In this document: piece by piece, positions 11,909 through 23,060 of the stretch
Layout: every line of letters begins with the position of its first letter
How positions within the stretch are numbered: the first letter of the stretch is position 1
Assembly: GCA_030035585.1 (NCBI GenBank)
Contig: CM057465.1
Span: 30,894,001-30,958,000 of the forward strand
Reading direction: 5' to 3'
DNA length: 64,000 nucleotides
From: Dugong dugon
Taxonomy: Eukaryota; Chordata; Mammalia; Sirenia; Dugongidae
Notes under the pieces: generated by a model
Databases searched by the model: none
Told to the model about the DNA's origin: nothing
What the model saw: only the letters and a program-made list of their open reading frames with translations
Made by a program: the position numbers and the translations under genes

Positions 11909-12406
11909 TGTCTTAGTCATCTAGTACTGCTATAACAGAAATACCACAAGTGGATGGCTTTAACAAACAAATTTATTTCTTCACAGAAAGTAGGCTAAAA
12001 GTCCAAATTCAGGGCATCAGCTCCAGGGGAAGGCTATCTCTCTTTGTCGGCCTTCTTATCAATCTCCCCCCCAGACTAGGAGCTTCTTCAAGCAGGGACC
12101 CCTGCTGCAAAGGATGCACTCTGCTCTGGGTGCTACGTTCTTGGTGATATGAGTCCCCAACTCTCTGCTTATTCTTATTCATTTCATCTCTTGTAAGATA
12201 AAAGGTGGTGCAGGCCACACCCCAGGGAAACTCCCTTTACATTGAATCAGGGATGTGACCTTAGTAAGGGTGTTACAATCCCACCCTAATCCTCTTTAAC
12301 ATAAAATTACAATCACAAAATGGAGGACAACCACACAATACTGGGAATCATGGCCCAGACCAATTGATACATACTTTTTTTGGGGGACATAATTCAATCC
12401 ATGACA
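11909..12406 (-). repeat. Solo LTR, copy 2, with perfect 5-bp target duplication
   Basis: Same family as 10307-10786: TGTCTTAGTCATCTAG start and CCATGACA end on the plus strand. The flanks GGGTA (11904-11908) and GGGTA (12407-12411) are identical, a 5-bp duplication as made by ERV-L integrases. It is inserted in the old L1. No internal virus sequence remains. Confidence 0.9.
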
Positions 12407-12717
12407 GGGTATATCTTCATGACCTTGGATATGACAATGGATTTTTAAACACAAGAAACACAATGAACAATGGAAGCAAATTGATAATTTGACTTCATCA
12501 AATTAAAAACTTTTGTGCATCCAAGGACATTACCACTAAGATGAAAAGACAACCTGCAAAAATGCAGAAACTATTTGTAAATTATATGTTTTATAACAGT
12601 CTAGTATCCACAATATGTAAAAACTATTGCAATTCAACAACAACAAAAGACAAATTAAAAAGACCCAATCAAAATGGGCAAAGACTTAAATATACATTTA
12701 TTCAAAGAAGATATACA

Positions 12718-12927
12718 AAAATCAAAAACCTACTGCCATTGAGTCGATTCCAACTCATAGTGACCCTATAGGACAGAATAGAACTGCCCTGTAGGGTTTC
12801 AAAGGCTATAAATCTTTATGGAAGCAGACTGCCACATCTTTCTTCTGCAGAGCAGCTGTTGGGTTGGAATTGACCACCTTTTATTAGCAGCTGAGCACTT
12901 TAACCACTGTGCCACCAGGTATCCTTT
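12718..12927 (-). repeat. AfroSINE, minus orientation
   Basis: Reverse complement of the tRNA-derived SINE: tail GAGTCGATTCCAACTCATAG near the left end, head 'GTTAAAGTGCTCAGCTGC' region near the right end. Flanking direct repeats AAGAAGATATACA (12705-12717) and AAGGAGATATACA (12928-12940) are the target duplication, one mismatch in 13. This is the longer variant with a 'GGCTATAAATCTTTATGG' middle segment. Confidence 0.9.
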
Positions 12928-13029
12928 AAGGAGATATACATATGGCCAAAAGTTTCATAAAAATTGTTCAACATAATAACTTATTAAGGGAATGCAGATC
13001 AAAACCACAATGAGGTACCACTTTATACT

Positions 13030-13227
13030 CACTTTGTCATTGCTGTTAGTTGTCATTGAGTTGTCTCTGACTTGTGGCAACTTTATACATAACAAAACAA
13101 AACGTTTCCTAGCCTTGTGCCATCTTCACCATTCTTGATATATTTGAGTCCATTGTTGTGGCTACTGTGTCAATCCATCTCATTGAGTGTTTCCCTCTTT
13201 TTCACTGACCCTCTATTTTACCAAACG
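13030..13227 (-). mobile_element. RTE 3'-end fragment
   Basis: Matches the 3' end of the RTE at 49100-49270 in the same orientation: TTGAGTTG...CTGACTTGTGGC, then 'GTGCCATCTTCACCATTC' and 'CAATCCATCTCATTGAG'. It is inserted in the old L1. Confidence 0.8.
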
Positions 13228-13486
13228 TGTACACCCAGGATGGCTATAATATAAATGGGAATTTAAAATGGTGCAGCTGCTGTGGAAAACAGGTTGATAG
13301 TTTCTCATAAAGTAAATGTAGACTTACCATATAACCCAGCAATCCCACTTCTAGATTTATATCCAAAATAATTGAAAACAAGAACATGTATATGCATATA
13401 TATAGTAGCACTACTCACAATAGCCAAAAGGATTAAACAAACCAAATGTGCATCAAAGGATAAATGGATAAAAAAATTTGGATATA

Positions 13487-13652
13487 CCAAAACCAGAAAA
13501 TTCTGTTGCTGTTGAGTTGATTCTGACTCATAGCAATCCTACAGGACAGAATAGAACTGTCCCTTAGGGTTTCTAAGGATCGGCTGGTGGATTCCAGCAG
13601 CCGACCTTTTGGTTAGCAGCCAAGCTCTTAACCACTTCACCCCCAGGGCTCC
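13487..13652 (-). repeat. AfroSINE, minus orientation
   Basis: It contains TTGAGTTGATTCTGACTCATAG (RTE-like tail), 'CAGAATAGAACTGTCCC', then 'TTTTGGTTAGCAGCC' and 'CTTAACCACTTCACCCCC', the reverse complement of the tRNA-like head. It is inserted in old L1 3' sequence. Confidence 0.88.
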
Positions 13653-14045
13653 ATACAATGGAATATTATTCAGCCATAAAAAAAGGAATGAAGCACTGAT
13701 ACGTGGCACAACATAGATAAAGCTCAAAATCATTATGCTAAGTGAAAGAAACCAGACACAAAAGGCTACATATTGTATGATTCTCTTTGTAATTGAAGTA
13801 TTCTAAATAGTTAAATCCACCGAGACAGAATACAGATTGGTGGCTGCTGGAGGCTGGGAGGAGTGGGAAATGGGGAGAAATTGCATAATGGGTAAAGGGT
13901 TTTACTTTGGAATAATGGATTTATTTAGGAACTAGTTAGAGGTCTTGGTTGCACAGAAAAGTGAATGTAGTAAACGTCACAAAATTGTTTATTTTAAAAT
14001 AGTTTTATGTCACATAAATTTTACTTCAACCAATTTTTAAAAACC

Positions 14046-16721
14046 AAAACAAAACTTCCAGCCATGTATATAGACCAGCTTTTTCAGTTCCTTTTCTAGT
14101 TGCAAGTTTTTAGACAAGGGCATATCCAGCCCACGGATACATTTTTTTAGTTAAAGTATTATTTTATTTATCAAACTACTGAATTTGTGTACATGTAAGT
14201 GGTGAATACACTTTTCCATGCTCTTACATCTATCTGATCTCTTCTATCATTTATATAATCTATCCAGTATCATTTGAGCTTGTGATCCCTGTAAAATATT
14301 CTAATTTTCTGTCTCTGATTTATTACGTGATTGAAACCAAATAAGTTAGGAGTGAACAATTATCTGTAAAATAAGTAGTTTTGTTGTGGACTTCAAAAAT
14401 ACAAGAGATATAGCGCCTGCTTTGGATGGTAACTGTTTTTCCTTCTAAGAATTCTTTTTTTTTTTTTTTTGACCTTCTACAGTGTATTTTGTAGATAGCT
14501 ATGACCCAGATAGTTAAGACCACTTTGTATGAAAAAGTAACTCTTGGCATGAGAGTGGAAGTTCTACAATTTTTTTTTCCATGTCACATAATTTTCTGAA
14601 TTTAATTCACTAACGTGAAATATCGAGACACTTTTTTTGGTGGAGTTATCTATACAAATTATTTTAATCTTTAGAATCACTGAATTTAAACAAATTCTAT
14701 CGTTTTATTACAGTGTCTCTAATATAGAGAAAGGAAGAACACAACAAGGACACCGTGTCAGATTTATAAAGAAATAACGTAATTCACCAGTTCAATAAAC
14801 TGGATTACATTTTAGTAGGACAAAAGATCAACGAAAGCCAATTTATATTCATTGACTGAAGGCTGAAACAGCAACCAGGTAATGCTTTCCCCATCTTTAG
14901 GCTCATTAGCGGTGGCTATTATATTTGTTGGGTACCATAACATCCAGATGTTTCTGGACAGCTCAGCTAATTTCTCCCCTATGTACAAGTAAATGGTAAC
15001 GCATAGAAGGTTAAAAAAAATGCAGTCACTAGTCAAGTTTTGAGGCTTATGTTTATGTCGCTCTTTTGCCTCTCTATATTTTTCTAAATGTTGATATATC
15101 CTCATAAAACCCTGAGGACGCAGGCCACTTATCTAAAGAATGACTATGGTATAAGGATTAGGAATGCCATATATTTATTATTTGCATACTATCTTCATCC
15201 ATTCACTCTATATATTTGAATGACGTAGTATTTTGCTCCCTCCCTGTGATTATTCCTTAAGCAAATTAAATAGTAATGTCTCTAATACCTTATTTTATTC
15301 ATTAACTTGTACTTTCTTTGTTCTACAATAAGCAGTATCAATTTCCTGAAGAGACTATTGTGGGTGTCCTACACAGAATGTAAGTAATATTTATCTTGTA
15401 GAAGATTGAGATCTAATACATCAACACATCCCATATTTCATCTATTTGAATAATACATTCATATAATTTTATTTTTAATAAAATATTATATATACACACA
15501 CGTATATATATCTATATATACGTGTGTGTATATATATCCAGAGAGAGATAGACATTTTCTGGAAATATATACACAATATCCAAAATTACAAAGAAATAAA
15601 AACTACTTTTTGTTGGTGCTGGTATTTTTAATATTACATCCTCCCCTTCCCCCCCTTTTTGTTTTTCAATTTTTTAGATCTTAATTGTGGTCATGATAGA
15701 TCTTTGACCTCTGAACTAAGGTAAAATGTATTATTGAAGACCGTACTTATTGCATATGTGTATGTATGTTTGTGTGTATGCATGTGTGTACATTTTAAAC
15801 GATAATAGTAAGTCTATCTTTTCTATATGTAATATACTCATTCTTCAACCAAAATACAGACTTGTCATCATCATCCTCATCATGATACTAAGCATCAATT
15901 AACTCCCTGCTTGTTAAGGCCACTCTGGCGGCTACTGAACAATGAAAATTGAGTGTAAATAGCTTCCCTTCTAGGAGGTTACAGGCTATGGCAGACACCT
16001 CTCTCTGGATACATATATCACAGAAACATAGGGATTTAGAGTAAAAACATCATGCCATGAACACCTTATGAAGTATTTCCAGAATAGAGCAGTCAAAGGC
16101 ACATGCATGTCAGTACCTTTTATAGTCAGGGATCAAGACAAGTACATAATTAAGGTGAAGATCAAGGAGAGTAGCTGTGGGAGCCTGATGTCCTGACCAC
16201 GTGATGATTTACTGACTTAATTATTTCAGATTCTTACGAGGAAAACAGGAGCACCTGCTGTTTAATAGATGTTGCTCTCAGATGTGCCGTTGGGTATTTG
16301 CTGACATGCACAAATAATTATATCTAATTTAGTTTAAAAATATGTCAGAATATTAGATGGAGCGTTCAAGTGAATGCCATTAGATTTCCTTTGCTTAATT
16401 AGAAAATTTGCATGAATTGTCATTTTTGTATGTTTCTCAGCTCTGTCAGCCAGGGAGCCAAGCTTGCTGGACTGAGGAATGTTGACTTTCTCTAAGACAT
16501 TTAATGTCAGAAGCAAACAAAAATCTATGAGATGACAAAAGAAGCTTTGATATTTTTCATCCACTTGTATCCGGATTTAGGAACAAACTGTATCATGAAC
16601 TTGATAAAAAAATCATTAAATAATTTTACCTCTGAGTGGAAAAGGAAATAATGAAATAAATACACACACACACATAGACAGATGATGACGATGATGAAAA
16701 TAGATAGACAGTAAATAGCAA
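14046..16721. other. AT-rich region without recognised gene
   Basis: No coding frame or repeat family could be assigned with confidence. It contains a T run at 14456-14470, a perfect alternating purine/pyrimidine inverted repeat at 15487-15536, TG-rich sequence at 15755-15790, and a lower-repeat stretch 16190-16500 that includes a TTAATTAG site and an ATTTGCAT octamer (16406-16413). Short open frames, such as one of 97 codons at 14812-15105 on the minus strand, have no recognisable domain. Confidence 0.6.
15487..15536. repeat. 50-bp perfect-arm palindrome of TA/CA steps
   Basis: The arms 15487-15510 and 15513-15536 are exact reverse complements over 24 bp with a 2-bp spacer (TC). Each arm is TA repeats, then CACACACG, then TA repeats. 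It could form a cruciform or Z-DNA. It is probably a microsatellite that grew symmetrically. Confidence 0.9.
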
Positions 16722-16850
16722 CAATCATGAAAATGGCACCGGATCAAGCAACTTTCCATTCTGTTCTACATAAGGTGGGTATAAATCCAAGCCTACTCAA
16801 TGGTAACTAACAACAATATATGTGTGTGTGTATATATATATATATGTAAT
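16722..16850 (+). mobile_element. RTE 3'-end fragment followed by TG/TA microsatellite
   Basis: 16722-16816 carries the RTE tail blocks (AACAATCATGAAAATGGCACCGG, 'TTCTGTTCTACATAAGGT', CTCAATGGTAACTAACAACAA). A TG then TA repeat starts directly after the tail, as often grows from the ends of retroposons. Confidence 0.78.
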
Positions 16851-19696
16851 ATACATATGCATGATTTAAATACATGAATTTTTCAAACTGTAGCACATTG
16901 AAGATTGCTGCTAATCATCTCAAAATTAGCAAAACTATTGAGGTGCACCAGCCATTCATATTTTTCTTATAAAAATTGTTGAACAGGAAACATGACAGAT
17001 TTAAAGGTTTCTCGCCAATAATTATAATTTCCCCTAAGAGAGATTAATAATATCCTACAATCTTCATTTCACCTTCTAATTAAACTTTTACTTCACTTTA
17101 GGTCACGTGACACTATAATATCCTTTCTCACTCTCTTTTTTAGCACATATTTCAAAATGAAAGGAGATTTCATTTCAAACAAGTCATTATGAAAACAAAA
17201 CAAAAAAAAAGATTAAGGCCCATGTTCTGTTAAAGGAGCCTATGACTGTCCAGAGGACATGGCTATTTCCCATTGGATTGTTATTTTAATCCCTGGTTGA
17301 CTCTGCTTGGGCTATTTCAGTGAGCACTTCACTAGTGCTTCAAAAAAAAAATTCCTTCAAAAATGCCTTCCCCTTTAAAATAGGAAACGTCTTCCCCTTT
17401 TCCAAATCTTTTTGCTTTTTTAAAATTGTATGAGGCATCAATAGCTTCAGGATAAATGGATAGAGGGAGACTGAAATTAAATTGTTTTATTAATTTAAAC
17501 TCTTTCATATTAATTACTTTGTTCATAGTAAAGAACACAATCTTTAGCATCAGGATAACTGAGAAATACTGATGAATGCAGTGACTTTATGAATCCAGTT
17601 GGCTTAGTTTCTTACTCCTTTCATAGTCCTGAGCTATCTCCATAAATGCACCCCTTCTGGTAACCATAGAAACAGCATCCACAGTGATTTCTTAAAGTGG
17701 GAGAACAGCTAGCGCCTAAAGACATCTATGAAAAAATATATGAATATAATTACATCCTAATTACTATATATGATATCTCACATAGTATATTAGATGTTAA
17801 TGTCCCCTGTGCCTGAATGAAGAATTAGATCTGTGACCTTTCCTCCACAGATGATTCTGACAGATGATATTGAAAGCAAATTCCTGGGATCTGGGGGAAG
17901 AAAACTAAGGAATCCTATAAAGCCTATTAATTTCATTCATGATGAAGCTTGTGAGTTAAAAATTTTGTATAATCTTGTCTAGCTTTAGCAGTTTCAAATA
18001 CATCTGTTGGTGGGTGAAAACTCATCTAGTGTTTTCTGCTGTTATAAGCTGGCTCTCCATTCTGGAACCATTTTTTAAATATCCCCTGCACCATTACAAG
18101 GAATATCAAATAGCTAGTTTATAAATGTTTTCTCTCTTATTATGTAGTTTGACTCTTAATATTTAAAGTTAATAACTCACTACAGTTTTCTCTTATGGAT
18201 ACTTATTCCATTATTGAAATGTCATGTTTTCTTTAAAAAAAAAAAAAAATGATGTGGTAATGTTCTACCTTTAAAGAAAACTTAAATTTATTAGCGTTTG
18301 TAGTAGCAAATTCTTAATTATTTTACTAATTTAGTCAAATTTTGTGAATTAATACAGACCATTAAGACATCTATCTTCAGGATCTAGAAGTAATTTTTCT
18401 TATTATGTAATTTCCAGAACATTATATAATGAATATGGCATAAATTAATCATTCATAAGTTAATTTTTTTACAAACTTGATGAGCATTAAATGATTAATC
18501 TCTTATGGTATTCATCTTTATAGATTAGTCCAATAATGTAAGAATCGTAATCTTTATAAATGCTCAAATATTATTTTATTTAAAAATACAAAAAAAGTTT
18601 CTTTTTAATATGAAACTATTGTTATTATGAATCAAATTAGTATACCTCATTGTCCAGAATTTTATAAATCCTTTGAAGTGGAGATTCCTGTATTTGGGGG
18701 ACCATAGTGTTCTACTTCTAGTATTCTAACTCAGGTCCACACAGGACGAGATTATCAGACAGTACAGCCTTCAAACTTATGCATTCTCAGAATGCAAACC
18801 TGCCTGGTCAAGACAGGTTCCAGTGCACTCTACCCAGCTAAAATTTTTTTATTTCAAAATTAACAAGATTATTTAGGTGCAATAACCTAGAAAAATATGG
18901 AAACAGAGCCTAGGGCCAGCTTATTTTTACCCACTTCTTTCTAGTTGAAGGTTGTGTATATTCCTTCTTTATGTCTAGGCCTTGATTAGAATCTTCCTGA
19001 TCATTACAAAAGTTTTGAATGTCTGGTGCAAAAGGTTGAGGTATAGTTCTCATAATATATGAGATAATATAGAAGGAAAAAAAAGACAGTTTCATACCAA
19101 AAGAGTGTAGTGAGAGAATTATTGAGTATGCATGTCAGCTTACATGCATGCAGGCAGTCCATGAGAAACTACAAAGTCTGCTCAGAAATTCACATTAATT
19201 TATATAGTAAAGTAGACAAAAAAAATTAAAACATTTTTGTTACCTTCTTGACAACCAAAAGTTGTATCTTGTATTAGTCTCCTGTACACCTCATAAGAAA
19301 CTCATGAGTTAATTTTAGATGTTTGTGTTAACAGTTCCAAAGGTCTAAGGCCCTCAACCTTTCATTGTAAAATCAAAAGTTTGGGCCTATTATCAGGTTA
19401 TGTTTTCAGGGAGACATTCTAATAAAAGCAGTGGAAGAAGCAGCTGCCTCCCCCCCTTAATTAAACAAAGAAAATGTCAACATTTTCACTTTATAATCCA
19501 TTCCCTAAGAGAAGATATTGAACCTCACATATGCTGATGTGTTTTTCTTTCTCCAGAAATCTTTAATGCATATCAACATATATATAAAAATAAAAATAAA
19601 TAATGCAATAAAAAAGTTTCAACCCACTAGATTCTATAATAAAATAATATTAGTAAAAGTTATATTGAGAAATTTGGGAACTGAATTGTTGGGCCT
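16851..19696. other. AT-rich region, no assigned gene
   Basis: Long A/T runs (for example 18236-18249) and no recognised repeat family over most of the stretch. One exon-like interval (17851-17950) with good splice-site matches is listed separately. The stretch 18700-18840 is less AT-rich but not recognised. Confidence 0.55.
17851..17950 (+). other. Exon-like interval (unconfirmed)
   Basis: A strong-looking acceptor (pyrimidine-rich TGACCTTTCCTCCACAG) ends at 17850 and a donor GTGAGT starts at 17951. The 100 bp between is open in one frame only, 33 codons beginning MILTDDIESKF. I do not recognise the peptide. It could equally be chance: no partner exon was found and no known protein came to mind. 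Confidence 0.2.
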
Positions 19697-20153
19697 TGTC
19701 TTCAGCTGGGTTCTCTAGGGGAGCAAAACCAGTGAGGTGTATATATATACAGAGAGAGAAAGAGAGATTTATTTCAAGGAAATGGCTTACAGTTGTGGAG
19801 CCCAGCAAGTTCCAAATCCATGGGTCAGAAGTCAGGCTGGAGGCTTCTCCTGACTCCTGTAGCTGCGAGGGCTGACAATCCCTAAATCTACAAGTCAGAT
19901 GGCAGGCTGCTGGCTCATGTCTCAAGAACCTGAGGTCCGAAGATGATGAGTCAGGTGCAGGATCCAGAGAGAGCTTTGGATCTCTCTGGATGCAGGCCAT
20001 GCTGCCAAGGAAACTGATTGGCTTTCAAGTGATTGGCTTCCAAATGATTGACTGCTCATATCAGATCACAAAATGGATGATGATGACATATTATCTGCCA
20101 AACTACTGAGAATCATGCCCTAGCCAAGTTGACACATAACCTGAACCATCACA
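19697..20153 (-). repeat. 3' LTR of the minus-strand ERV-L
   Basis: Plus-strand text begins TGTCTTCAGCTGGGTTCTC and ends GAACCATCACA, the reverse complement of TGTGATGGTT...GACA. It contains a short TA/GA repeat near 19740-19770, as in the partner LTR. The adjoining internal sequence GTCTACCCTTTGTCAAC (20154-20170) is the reverse complement of the polypurine tract. Confidence 0.85.
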
Positions 20154-20366
20154 GTCTACCCTTTGTCAACTTGCCACCTGTACACATCTTCTTAAACCAT
20201 ACGTAATCTCTAAATAAAGACAAATATAAAGTCATACTTGCACCTAACATGACACAACCAACACGGATACAACCAAAAATGCACTAGCCCCATTTACATC
20301 TTATACTTTATAATAAATAATAAAATAAGGGAAGGAAGAAAACAAAGATATTATATATATATATAT
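20154..20366 (-). other. ERV-L internal 3' non-coding tail
   Basis: Homologous to 9175-9387 of the other provirus in reverse: it shares the CACCTAACATG and CATACACAA-like blocks before the polypurine tract. No env frame. Confidence 0.7.
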
Positions 20367-20866
20367 TGTCTTAGTCATCTAGTGCTGCTATAACAGAAAT
20401 ATCACAAGTGGTTTTAACAAAGAGAAGTTTATTTCCTCACAGTCAAAGTAGGCTAAAAGTCCAAATTCAGGGCGTTAGCTCCAGGGGAAGGCTTTCTCTC
20501 TCTGTCGGCCTTCTTTTCATCAGTGTTCCCCCAAACTAGGAGCTTCTCTGCGCGGGGACCCCAGGTCCAAAGGCCGTGCTCTGCTCCTGGCACTGCTTTT
20601 CCTGGTGGTATGAGGTCCTCAATTCTCTGCTTGCTTCTCATTCCTTTTATCTCTTGTAAGGTAAAAGGTGGTGCAGGCCACACCCTAGGGAAACTTCCTT
20701 TACATTGGATCAGGGATGTGACCTGGGTAAGGGTGGTGTTACAATCCCACCCTAATCCTCTTTAACATAAAATTACAATCACAAAATGGAGGCCAACCAC
20801 ACAATTCTGAGAATCATGGCCCAGCCAAATTGTCACACATTTTTTGGGGGACATAATTCAAACCAT

Positions 20867-20870
<4 letters not shown>
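20367..20870 (-). repeat. Solo LTR, copy 3
   Basis: Same family as 10307-10786 and 11909-12406: TGTCTTAGTCATCTAGTGC at the left, CATAATTCAAACCATAAC at the right. It is inserted between the ERV-L dUTPase and the 3' LTR. The flanks TATAT and TGTGT are inside microsatellites, so the target duplication is unclear. Confidence 0.83.
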
Positions 20871-20904
<34 letters not shown>

Positions 20905-20945
20905 CGTGTATATATAAATATATGCATACATACACATATCAGGAA
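20871..20945. repeat. TG/TA microsatellite
   Basis: (TG)n then TATATA and CATACATACACATA at the edge of solo LTR copy 3, within ERV-L internal sequence. Confidence 0.9.
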
Positions 20946-21189
20946 GAAATACTAAAAACAATTACAGTCCTCATTTCTGCAACTGATCACATGGTTGTAG
21001 CAGACATTTAGAACTACTTTCTTCCACGGCGCATTCCATACTCCCTTTGCCTTCAGCAAACACCTCAGCTGGTCATACTTCTTTGCCTGGTGGGGTCACC
21101 AAAGCTTTCATTCCTGAAAGATCTGGGCCATTAGTAGTCATGCCAGAATTTAGTTGCTATAGTTTTCAACTGACTTTAATCATAGGGTA

Positions 21190-21569
21190 TGGTAGTACTA
21201 AGAGACACCCTAAGGGGTCTCTTTTATCCCAGACATAGTCTTCTTTACCTCTATTATGTAATATCGGTTCAGTTTTCCCTTGGTAATCAGGATCAATCAC
21301 ACCAGCCAATATGGTAACTGGCTTCTTTGCCAGTTGATACACATGCATAAGGAGCCCGAAGTGGCCAGATGGCGTTCTTCCAGTCCAATGGAATCAGTGT
21401 TGTGTATCCTGGTGGGAGTATTTCTACCTTTGGAACATAAGACCTCTGAACCCACAGAGTATAGGGTCATGGGGACAGAAAGCAAAAATTTTGTGAGAGG
21501 ATCACTAGGGATAATAGTGAATGGTTCCACTCCCATTTCTGCCCCTTGATTCCTGGACTCATGAATCAT
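21190..21569 (-). pseudogene. ERV-L dUTPase remnant
   Basis: Minus-strand homologue of 8595-8924. The GVIDPDYQGK motif of dUTPase lies at about 21280-21310, and the N-terminal part (EPFTIIPSDPLTKFLLSVP) at about 21500-21540. A frameshift separates the two. One residue after the motif is glycine, as in active dUTPases, whereas the plus-strand copy has glutamate. Confidence 0.75.
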
Positions 21570-22330
21570 GGCTATGGGAGAAAGAGCACCACATATTGGA
21601 TGCTGGTTGAGAGCCTATACAGCCTCCTAGAGAACATTGCCCCAATCCTGCAAATTATTGCCACCTAGATGGTGCCATGATTGTCTTTAGAAGGCCATTC
21701 CATGTTCTGTCAAGCCAGCTACTTCAGGATAATGGGGAACATGATAAGACCAGTGAACTCCATGAGCATGTGCTCATTGCCACACTTCATCTTCTGTGAA
21801 GTGAGTCCCTTGATCTGAAGCAATGCTGTGTGGGATAACATAATGGTTGATAAGGCATTCTGTGAGTCCATGGGAGGTAGTTTTGACAGAAGAATTGTGT
21901 GCAGGGAAGGCACATCCATAACCAGAGTAAATGTCTATCCCAGTAAGAACAAAACACTGCCTTTTACATAATGGAAATGGTCCAGTGTAATCAACTTGCC
22001 ACCAGGTTGCTGACTAATCACCTCGAGGAATGGTACCATATCAGGGATTCAGTATTGATCTCCACTGCTGGTAGACTGGGCACTCAGCAAGGGCCGTAGC
22101 CAACTCATCCTTCATGAGTGGAAGTTCATGTTGCTGAGCCCATGAATAATCTCCATTCCTGCCACCATGACCACTTTGTTCATGAGCTTATTGAGCAATA
22201 ACAGGAGTGGCTGCAGAAAGAACGACTGATTTCCACAGAACATGTCATTCTATTCTTTTGATTGTTAAATTCTTCCTCTGCAGAAGTCACCCTTTGGTGA
22301 ACATTCACATGAGACACTAATATGTTCACT
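21570..22330 (-). pseudogene. ERV-L integrase remnant
   Basis: Matches 7840-8560 of the plus-strand provirus in reverse. The zinc-finger-like region is at about 22140-22200 and core-domain pieces at 21719-21990, including an MDVPSLHT block equivalent to MDLPSLHA at 8210. Stops and shifts are present. Confidence 0.72.
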
Positions 22331-23060
22331 TCTTTGACACATGCAGAAAAGTCTGTTCACATATTTCTTTCCCATTCTGCCTTGCCACCACTTTTGCATT
22401 CATGTTCCTTCCAAATCCCTGACCGTCCAGCCAAACCTTTGGCCATAGCACACGAATCAGTACACAAACTCACATCTTTCCATTTCTCCTTATAAACAAA
22501 GTGAACAACCAGGTTCACTGCTCAAAGTTCTGCCTGTTGGGAGGATTTCCCTTCACCACTGTCCTTCAGGGAGGTCCCAGAAAGGGGCTGTAGTACTGCC
22601 ACTGTTCATTTTCAAGTGGTGCCTGTGTATGATGCAGCACCATCTGTAAACCAAGCATGAGTTTTCTCTTCCTTAGTCAACTGATTATAAGGAACTCCCC
22701 ATGAGGCCATAGGTACAGACTGGGAGTGGGAATGTAATGTGACAGGAGTGGAGACCATGGGCATTTTGTCACTTCCTCATGCAACTTGTGCCTTCAGGTT
22801 CTGCTTACACTCAGTCTTGTACATACCATTTCCATTTAATGATGAAGTGCTACTGTGCATGTCCAACTTTATGAGTCTGTGGATCAGACAACACCTGGTT
22901 CATGATGGGCAGCTCAGGCCACATGGTGACTTGGTGTCCCATGGTTAAGCATTCAGTCTCTACTAAGACCCAGTAACAAGCCAAAAGCTGTTTCTGAAAA
23001 GGAGAATATTTGTCTGCAGAGGATGGCATGGCTTTGTTCCAAAATCCTAAAGGTCTGTAC
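22331..23060 (-). pseudogene. ERV-L RNase H and connection remnant
   Basis: Homologous to 7100-7800. The minus strand carries the connection block at 23060-22860 (open frame 23197-22850, with FQKQLLACYWVLVETE) and RNase H sequence at about 22430-22560, with gaps and stops. Confidence 0.7.

Larger units (their letters stand above)
11100..14045 (+). mobile_element. Old L1, 3' half, fragmented by five insertions
   Basis: Degraded ORF2 C-terminal half and 3' UTR of an older L1 family. Pieces: 11100-11908, 12407-12717, 12928-13029, 13228-13486 and 13653-14045. Translation of pieces gives L1 blocks such as KIINFI-like and the 'NKWCWDNW'-like region near 11760-11800, with many stops. The interruptions are a solo LTR, two AfroSINEs and an RTE tail. 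It is more diverged from the L1 at 1-6406 than the copy at 52841-55830 is. Confidence 0.78.

Noticed and set aside
15331..15375. Short exon-like interval between CAG and GTAAGT
   Set aside because: Only 44 bp, and such matches are expected by chance in 64 kb; nothing else supports it.
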